Positions 5,353 to 9,742 of a stretch of DNA of 9,742 bases are shown here, one piece after another. Made by a program: the position numbers and the translations under genes. The DNA comes from CAZUXE01 sp964624585 (GTDB lineage Bacteria > Hydrothermota > Tepidihabitantia > B3-TA06), in assembly GCA_964624585.1 (NCBI GenBank), contig CAZUXE010000055.1, positions 1 through 9,742 of the forward strand, given 5' to 3'. Under the pieces are notes generated by a model, which worked only from the letters and a program-made list of their open reading frames with translations, did not search any database and was not told the origin of the DNA. Position 1 is the stretch's first letter, and each line of letters starts with the position of its first letter.

Positions 5353-6717
5353 TTATCCACGATTTATCCTTTGTTCTATCCCCATGATTTTTTCCTTAAA
5401 TTCAAGGTCGGTTTCAATTAATTTCTTAATTTTATCAGATGCGTGCAGAACGGTAGTGTGATCTTTTCCGCCAAAGAAACGGCCTATTTCTTTAAGCGAA
5501 AGTCCGAGTATTTTACGCATAAGATACATTGCCGACTGTCTTGCAATTGCAATATGGGCGGTTCGTCTTCTGCCGGTTATCTCTTCAAAAGACACGTTGA
5601 ATGTTCTTGCTACCTGCTTTGCAATTCGATTAGGTGTAGTTCGCGGACGACTTCTTAAAATATCGTGCAGTACCTCTTCGGCAAGTCCGGTGGTAAGACT
5701 TTGTCCGGTTAAGGATGATATTGCAAGAAGCCTTATAAGCGCACCTTCAAGCTCACGCACATTTGAGCGAACGCGGGAGGCAATGTAGTATGCTACGTCT
5801 TGCGGAATAGTTTGTTTTTCAGATTCAGCTTTTTTTCGCAATATTGCAATACGTGTTTCAAGTGACGGTGGCTGAATATCTACAAGCAGTCCGCCTGAAA
5901 AACGCGATGCAAGCCTTTCTTGAAGGGTAGGTATCTCACGTGGAGGGCGGTCTGAGGTCAGTACAACCTGCTTACCGCCTTCGTAGAGATGGTTGAAGAG
6001 ATGGAAAATTTCTTCTTGAAGCGATTCCTTACCCCTAAGAAAATGAATGTCGTCAATAAGAAGTACATCCTGGGAGCGGTAGCGATTTTTGAATTCCATT
6101 CGTGTGCCTTTTTCAACGGCATCTATGAGTTCTATAAAAAGCGTTTCGGCAGGTATGTACGATATAGCTATTTTAGGATTCAGCTGTTTTAGGTAGTTGC
6201 CTATTGCTTGCATAAGATGTGTTTTACCCAAACCTACTCCGCCGTAGAGAAATAAAGGATTATAAACGTTTGACGGCGACTCGGCCACAGCCATAGCAGC
6301 GGCGTATGCAAAGCGATTGTGTTCGCCTACAACAAAATCGGCGAATGTGTAGCGTGATTGCAGACGTGATGCGTCTTGAGAACTAACTATTCGCCTTCTT
6401 ATGAATTTTGGGCGCTCTGTTGTTGTAGTGTTTACCTTGCGGGGTTGGAATGCTACCCGCAGTCCGTTAGCGCTTACCTCGCTTATGGCTTCCTTAAGCG
6501 ATTTGCCGTAGTATTCCTCTATCCATTCAACAAAGAAGGGGTTAGGCACTTCGATAATTAATGTTCCACTTCTATTTTCAAGGAATTTCGCCGGCTCGAA
6601 CCATGTGTTGAACCCCTCTTCTGGAATTCGTGAACGCAGCTTTGTAAGTATAGAGTTCCACAATAGGTTAGGGTCGCTAGTCAATTTCTCCACATTGTTT
6701 TCCACAGGTTTATCCAC
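5353..6717 (-). CDS. dnaA: Chromosomal replication initiator DnaA
   Basis: This 454-residue initiator ATPase binds DnaA boxes and opens the origin. Domain I spans about 15-90 (LWNSILTKL, GFNTWFEP), followed by a short linker of about 30 residues. The AAA+ domain has Walker A GGVGLGKTH (159-167), Walker B LLIDDIHFL (219-227), and ERLASRFSGG (267-276) with the arginine-finger region. Domain IV ends in the DNA-binding signature GGKDHTTVLHA (416-426), which has Lys where Arg is more common. The start codon GTG (6717-6715) gives MDKPVENN. Two further in-frame GTG codons at residues 5 and 9 are possible starts, and the ribosome binding site is weak (AGAGAGA). The start codons lie inside tandem DnaA boxes. 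It has its own promoter just after hypF. Confidence 0.98.
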   Translation of the reverse strand: MDKPVENNVEKLTSDPNLLWNSILTKLRSRIPEEGFNTWFEPAKFLENRSGTLIIEVPNPFFVEWIEEYYGKSLKEAISEVSANGLRVAFQPRKVNTTTTERPKFIRRRIVSSQDASRLQSRYTFADFVVGEHNRFAYAAAMAVAESPSNVYNPLFLYGGVGLGKTHLMQAIGNYLKQLNPKIAISYIPAETLFIELIDAVEKGTRMEFKNRYRSQDVLLIDDIHFLRGKESLQEEIFHLFNHLYEGGKQVVLTSDRPPREIPTLQERLASRFSGGLLVDIQPPSLETRIAILRKKAESEKQTIPQDVAYYIASRVRSNVRELEGALIRLLAISSLTGQSLTTGLAEEVLHDILRSRPRTTPNRIAKQVARTFNVSFEEITGRRRTAHIAIARQSAMYLMRKILGLSLKEIGRFFGGKDHTTVLHASDKIKKLIETDLEFKEKIMGIEQRINRG

Positions 6718-6718
6718 A
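6686..6718 (-). promoter_or_regulatory. Three tandem DnaA-box-like 9-mers in the dnaA start region
   Basis: On the plus strand TTATCCACA (6710-6718), TTTTCCACA (6698-6706) and TTCTCCACA (6686-6694) lie in the same orientation, exactly 12 bases apart. The first two fit the TTWTNCACA consensus and the third has one mismatch. They cover codons 1 to 11 of dnaA, and each supplies a GTG codon. They could serve autoregulation or form part of the origin. Confidence 0.75.
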
Positions 6719-6803
6719 ATCAGTCTCTCTCTAAGTTAAGGTTTTACTAAACTTACCCCTTTTGGCTTTTAATAGAACCCACGGGGGATATCGTCAGAAA
6801 GAA

Positions 6804-6831
6804 ACTATACGCTTTGTGGAAAACTTGTCAA
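6804..6831 (-). promoter_or_regulatory. dnaA promoter with a DnaA box in the spacer
   Basis: On the minus strand TTGACA (6831-6826) and TATAGT (6809-6804), five of six matches, are 16 bases apart. A DnaA box TTTTCCACA (6823-6815) fills the spacer, so bound DnaA should block RNA polymerase. This is the arrangement expected of DnaA autorepression. The -35 starts six bases past the hypF stop. Transcription would begin near 6797, leaving a leader of about 80 bases. Confidence 0.75.
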
Positions 6832-6836
6832 GTAAT

Positions 6837-9698
6837 TTAGCTCTTATTCGCTTGCAATTCGACAAGTGCGGCAATAGCTTGAAGTTGTCCGGCTGCAATG
6901 GAGCCATCGGAGCATGGAATTGCTGTGGGAAATACTAAATCAAAACCATATATGGTTGCTTTTTTTTGCAAAATATTGCTGAACGCTCGGTTGGCAAAAA
7001 CCCCGCCTGAGCAAATAACGGTTTTAATACCTGTCATGGCTGAAGCTTTTTTAATCCATTCTATGGCGGCTGTGGCCAGACCGTTATGAAAACGGCTTGA
7101 TATAATGCTCTGTCGCGTTCCCTTCCTTAAATCATCAAGCAGTTCGGCAAACATTGTCCCATAATCAAGAATTAAATCAGGGGAAATATCGAAGCTGTAG
7201 GCGCTTTCTTCCGAAGGATCATAGAGCGACTCCAATGCAATTGGCGCTTGGGCCTCAAAACTTATCTCTTCTACAAGACCAATCATGCCTGCTACGGCGT
7301 CAAAGAGACGGCCTGCCGAAGAGGCGCGAACCACCCCTAGGTTTGCCGCAAGCTGTTTTGCAACCTGCCGACCTTCTGAACCGAAGAATTCCATCCAGCC
7401 TTCCAACCCTCCTCCAGGCCCTCCTCCAAACCTTCCTCTCAACTCTTTCATTAGGTTTTCTCCTTCCAAGTCTGTGTCAGATAGTTGGTAGTTTGGGGAT
7501 TGTTTTGAAATTCCTTGCTTCGTTTGCAAGCCTGCGTCGCATATTTCCGATTCGGTGCCTAACTTTTCCCCGAATTTCCGTTTTCCCCGCTTCTTTCCTT
7601 CAGTAAAAGCGCCTGGCTCCGCGGCATTTGGTCTAGCGCTTCCTGTGCTTAGAAGTTCTGCTAGAACCCCTGCCGCCAGTCTCCTTGGCTTGCGAATGGC
7701 CGCTTCGCCGCCTACCAGAGGTAGCAGGCGAAGATGCCCAAGTCTCTTGAAACTTGCCCCCATTTGTTCAATAAGCATAAGCTCGCATCCCCAAATTTTG
7801 CCCCCAGGCCCGTAGCCTGTACCGTCGAACACTAAGGCCAGTATATCTTTTGTAATACCATACTCCGCCATAACCGCAGCCGCGTGGGCGTGATGATGCT
7901 GAACCCTTTTAAGCTCCACACCTCTGTCCCTTGCGTAGTTTTCAGCCCAACGCGAGGAGTAGTAGTCAGGGTGCATGTCGCAGACAATAAAGCGCGGCTC
8001 TACCTTGAACCAATCAAGGTATCGGGCGAGAGTTTGTTCAAAAAATTCAATGGTTTTTCGCTGTGAAAGCTCCCCAATATGCGGAGAGAGCCACAGGTTG
8101 CCGCCATCGGATAAGGCGAATGAGGCCTTCATTTCAGCCCCTACGGCAAGCATTGGCGGAAAGTTGAATGCCGTTTTAAGTGGAGCCGGAGCGTATCCGC
8201 GCGCGCGCCTTATTAAAACCAATTTCCCGCTACTGAAATCTGAGTCCGCGGCGGCAATATCTGTTTTGCCAGTGCTATCGGCAAGCGCGTCTTCAGGCCT
8301 TGAATACAGACCCTTAGTCCTGTCGGCATCTAATCTTAGTCCAGCGTCAGCTGGTGAGGAATCCTCAGCGAAGGCTTTGTCCCTTTCCCCAGCATTCCCT
8401 TTATCTAAAGATAAGTGTTTGAATAAACCGCCATCTTTGGACATACCCTCAATCCTAGTGCCGGATGAGGAGTTTTTGGAAAAATCACTATTCTCAGCTC
8501 CAAGCTCTGCGCCTGTAGATAGTTGCTGTGGCCAGGGTTCCCGCAGGTAGCCGAGTGAGTCATCTATGCGGTTGGCAATTCGGCGGTTGCCGGCAAGCAC
8601 GGCGTCGAACACCGAGCCTAATTCCTTAATCAACTCCACTTCGTCTGCAATAATCGGTTGATTACTTACGTTTGCAGAGGTGGCAACTATCGGGCCTAGC
8701 TTTTTTCCAGCCTCCTCAACAGCAAAGAGCAGGTGATGGACAGGCGTATAGGCAAGCATTATGCCTATGCCTGAATTAAGTGGAGCAAGTGCGCATCTTA
8801 TATCATCTGCAACCCCCTGCCTCCACTTCAAAAGCAATATGGGAGCTGCGGAAGATTCAAGTACGCGGCCTTCGGCATCTGATATATCAGCCAAACTTGC
8901 GGCCATTGTGATATCGGCGCACATTACGGCCAGAGGTTTGTGTGGTCGCCTTTTCCGCTTCCTCAGCAAGCTAATGGCTTTAGGATCAAGTGCATTACAC
9001 ATCAGGTGATAACCGCCAAGGCCTTTTACAGCAACTATCTTTCCCCGCATAATTAGTTCAGCCGCCTTAGCTATGGGATTTTTGCAGTCAAGCGTCCTTC
9101 CCTTGTTATTCAAAAGAACCATAGCAGGGCCGCATACAGGACAGGCGTTGGGTTGGGCATGGAAGCGTCTATCCATTGGATTATTGTATTCCCCTTGGCA
9201 ATCAGGACACATTTGAAATTCGTCCATAACGGTTTTTGGTCTGTCGTACGGAAGGTTTTCAATAATAGTATAGCGGGGACCGCAATCGGTGCAGTTGGTA
9301 AAGGGGTATGCCGCGCGTCTGTCAGCCGTGTTCAGAATTTCTTTCTTGCAGGCTTCGCATGTTGCCAAATCAGCCGATACCTGAAGCTCCTGCGAGGCTT
9401 GCCCTGCCTTGCTGGCAATTATCTTGAAGTCGTTAAACCCTTGAAACTCAACAGCGTGTGTGTCTATAGAGGTTATGCGTGAGGCTGGAGGAGGGCTGCT
9501 TTTTAGCTCTGCGATAAAGGAGGTGATGCTTGCAGGTTTGCCTTCAAGTACAATTTCAACACCGCCTAAATTGTTCAAAACGTAGCCGTTTAAGCCAAGC
9601 CTGAGCGCTGTTCGATAACAGAATGGTCTGAAGCCCACACCTTGAACAGCACCCGCGACTTTGATAAGCGTTGCCTTTATGTGTAAAGATGACTCCAT
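6837..9698 (-). CDS. hypF: [NiFe]-hydrogenase maturation carbamoyltransferase HypF, with two insertions
   Basis: HypF uses carbamoyl phosphate and ATP to make the thiocarbamate on HypE that becomes the cyanide ligands of [NiFe] hydrogenase. Numbering is from the ATG at 9698; an in-frame TTG at 9704 is an alternative start. The acylphosphatase domain (1-95) has GAVQGVGFRP with R24. Two zinc fingers use C114/C117 with C136/C139 and C164/C167 with C186/C189. A YrdC-like domain spans about 206-380. The Kae1-like carbamoyltransferase domain has HHHAHAAA (601-608), LVFDGTGYGPGG (622-633), SAGRLFDAVAG (794-804), CSGGVFANR (896-904) and CSDGS (929-933). At 953 residues it is about 200 longer than E. 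coli HypF (750). The excess lies in two low-complexity segments, about 389-490 and 683-767, between conserved blocks. No other hyp gene is in view; they may lie beyond 9742. Confidence 0.96.
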   Translation of the reverse strand: MESSLHIKATLIKVAGAVQGVGFRPFCYRTALRLGLNGYVLNNLGGVEIVLEGKPASITSFIAELKSSPPPASRITSIDTHAVEFQGFNDFKIIASKAGQASQELQVSADLATCEACKKEILNTADRRAAYPFTNCTDCGPRYTIIENLPYDRPKTVMDEFQMCPDCQGEYNNPMDRRFHAQPNACPVCGPAMVLLNNKGRTLDCKNPIAKAAELIMRGKIVAVKGLGGYHLMCNALDPKAISLLRKRKRRPHKPLAVMCADITMAASLADISDAEGRVLESSAAPILLLKWRQGVADDIRCALAPLNSGIGIMLAYTPVHHLLFAVEEAGKKLGPIVATSANVSNQPIIADEVELIKELGSVFDAVLAGNRRIANRIDDSLGYLREPWPQQLSTGAELGAENSDFSKNSSSGTRIEGMSKDGGLFKHLSLDKGNAGERDKAFAEDSSPADAGLRLDADRTKGLYSRPEDALADSTGKTDIAAADSDFSSGKLVLIRRARGYAPAPLKTAFNFPPMLAVGAEMKASFALSDGGNLWLSPHIGELSQRKTIEFFEQTLARYLDWFKVEPRFIVCDMHPDYYSSRWAENYARDRGVELKRVQHHHAHAAAVMAEYGITKDILALVFDGTGYGPGGKIWGCELMLIEQMGASFKRLGHLRLLPLVGGEAAIRKPRRLAAGVLAELLSTGSARPNAAEPGAFTEGKKRGKRKFGEKLGTESEICDAGLQTKQGISKQSPNYQLSDTDLEGENLMKELRGRFGGGPGGGLEGWMEFFGSEGRQVAKQLAANLGVVRASSAGRLFDAVAGMIGLVEEISFEAQAPIALESLYDPSEESAYSFDISPDLILDYGTMFAELLDDLRKGTRQSIISSRFHNGLATAAIEWIKKASAMTGIKTVICSGGVFANRAFSNILQKKATIYGFDLVFPTAIPCSDGSIAAGQLQAIAALVELQANKS
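7398..7652 (-). other. Second in-frame insertion in hypF (about 85 residues)
   Basis: This segment lies between the conserved AAIRKP block and the SAGRLFDAVAG motif, where the family normally has a shorter variable stretch. It encodes a basic, Gly-rich sequence including GKKRGKRKFGEK and GGGPGGGLEGW. The minus strand is strongly purine-rich around 7400-7460. A 5-bp hairpin, CTTGC (7514-7518) / GCAAG (7526-7530), is present. It is probably a flexible surface loop; its boundaries are estimated by eye. Confidence 0.6.
8229..8534 (-). other. First in-frame insertion in hypF (about 100 residues)
   Basis: In HypF proteins the YrdC domain ends with a RIxNxxDDS motif and is followed within about 15 residues by the RRxRGY motif. 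Here RIANRIDDS (374-382) and RRARGY (497-502) are separated by over 100 residues rich in Ser, Ala, Asp, Gly and Lys, with no recognisable domain. The DNA contains three short perfect palindromes at 8341-8354, 8355-8367 and 8401-8414. The reading frame stays open, so the gene appears functional. Confidence 0.65.
8341..8414. repeat. Cluster of palindromes inside the first hypF insertion
   Basis: CCAGC/GCTGG with loop GTCA (8341-8354) is directly followed by TGAGGA-A-TCCTCA (8355-8367). TTATCT-AA-AGATAA (8401-8414) comes 33 bases later. Three perfect dyads in 74 bases of coding DNA is more than expected and may mark an inserted palindromic element, although each is short. Confidence 0.45.
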
Positions 9699-9703
9699 TT
9701 GCA

Positions 9704-9732
9704 ATGATAAGCCTTATTATTATGAGAGTCAA
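9704..9732 (-). promoter_or_regulatory. hypF promoter placing the transcript start at or near the ATG
   Basis: On the minus strand TTGACT (9732-9727) and TATCAT (9709-9704), each five of six matches, are 17 bases apart. The expected start point, 6-7 bases past the -10, falls on the ATG at 9698, so a leaderless mRNA is predicted. An AAGG seven bases before the TTG at 9704 offers the alternative of a longer transcript from upstream. Confidence 0.5.
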
Positions 9733-9742
9733 CTAGCCACGC

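Noticed and set aside
7154..7815. Overlapping antisense frames across the second hypF insertion
   Set aside because: Pro/Ser/Leu-rich shadow translations of a purine-rich coding strand, with no independent gene signals.
7975..8550. 191-codon open frame antisense to hypF
   Set aside because: It lies wholly within hypF, has no recognisable motif, and is explained by codon bias and the low-complexity insertion.

Overview
The window reads as a chromosomal segment of a bacterium with moderate-to-low GC, probably a draft assembly, because positions 3661-3760 are a run of exactly 100 N. The lineage cannot be fixed from this sequence. The lipoprotein thioredoxin, the protein disulfide oxidoreductase (PDO)/thioredoxin reductase pair and the HypF protein fit an anaerobic or microaerophilic, perhaps uncultivated group, but that is inference.

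Left part, plus strand (1-3432). A hairpin-bearing repeat opens the window, followed by about 360 bases with no gene. A promoter whose -35 box sits in a perfect palindrome then precedes tRNA-Leu(CAA). Fifty-three bases after the tRNA comes a two-gene thiol-redox operon: a two-domain PDO and a thioredoxin reductase whose pyridine-nucleotide site lacks the arginines usually used to hold NADPH. A possible 48-residue CxxC peptide follows. Next is a secreted TlpA-like lipoprotein thioredoxin behind a 13-bp perfect inverted repeat, closed by a clear intrinsic terminator. Together these genes suggest cytoplasmic disulfide reduction plus extracytoplasmic thiol redox work.

Middle (3433-4055). There is no credible gene here. 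The stretch holds a nested CCCTCACCC/CTCTCCC inverted repeat and two or three copies of the same structured repeat that opens the window. One copy runs into the assembly gap. The terminal hairpins of the copies differ in sequence but keep their pairing.

Right part, minus strand (4056-9742). The transcriptional order is hypF, dnaA, dnaN. dnaA has its own well-formed promoter with a DnaA box in the spacer, and three DnaA-box-like 9-mers spaced exactly 12 bases apart form its first 11 codons. A further box straddles the dnaA stop codon, and another near-box abuts the -35 of a promoter found in the dnaA-dnaN gap. This makes the dnaA locus a candidate replication origin with DnaA autoregulation. 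hypF encodes the [NiFe]-hydrogenase cyanide-ligand maturase. It is about 200 residues longer than usual because of two low-complexity insertions between conserved domains, and its promoter appears to place the transcript start at the ATG.
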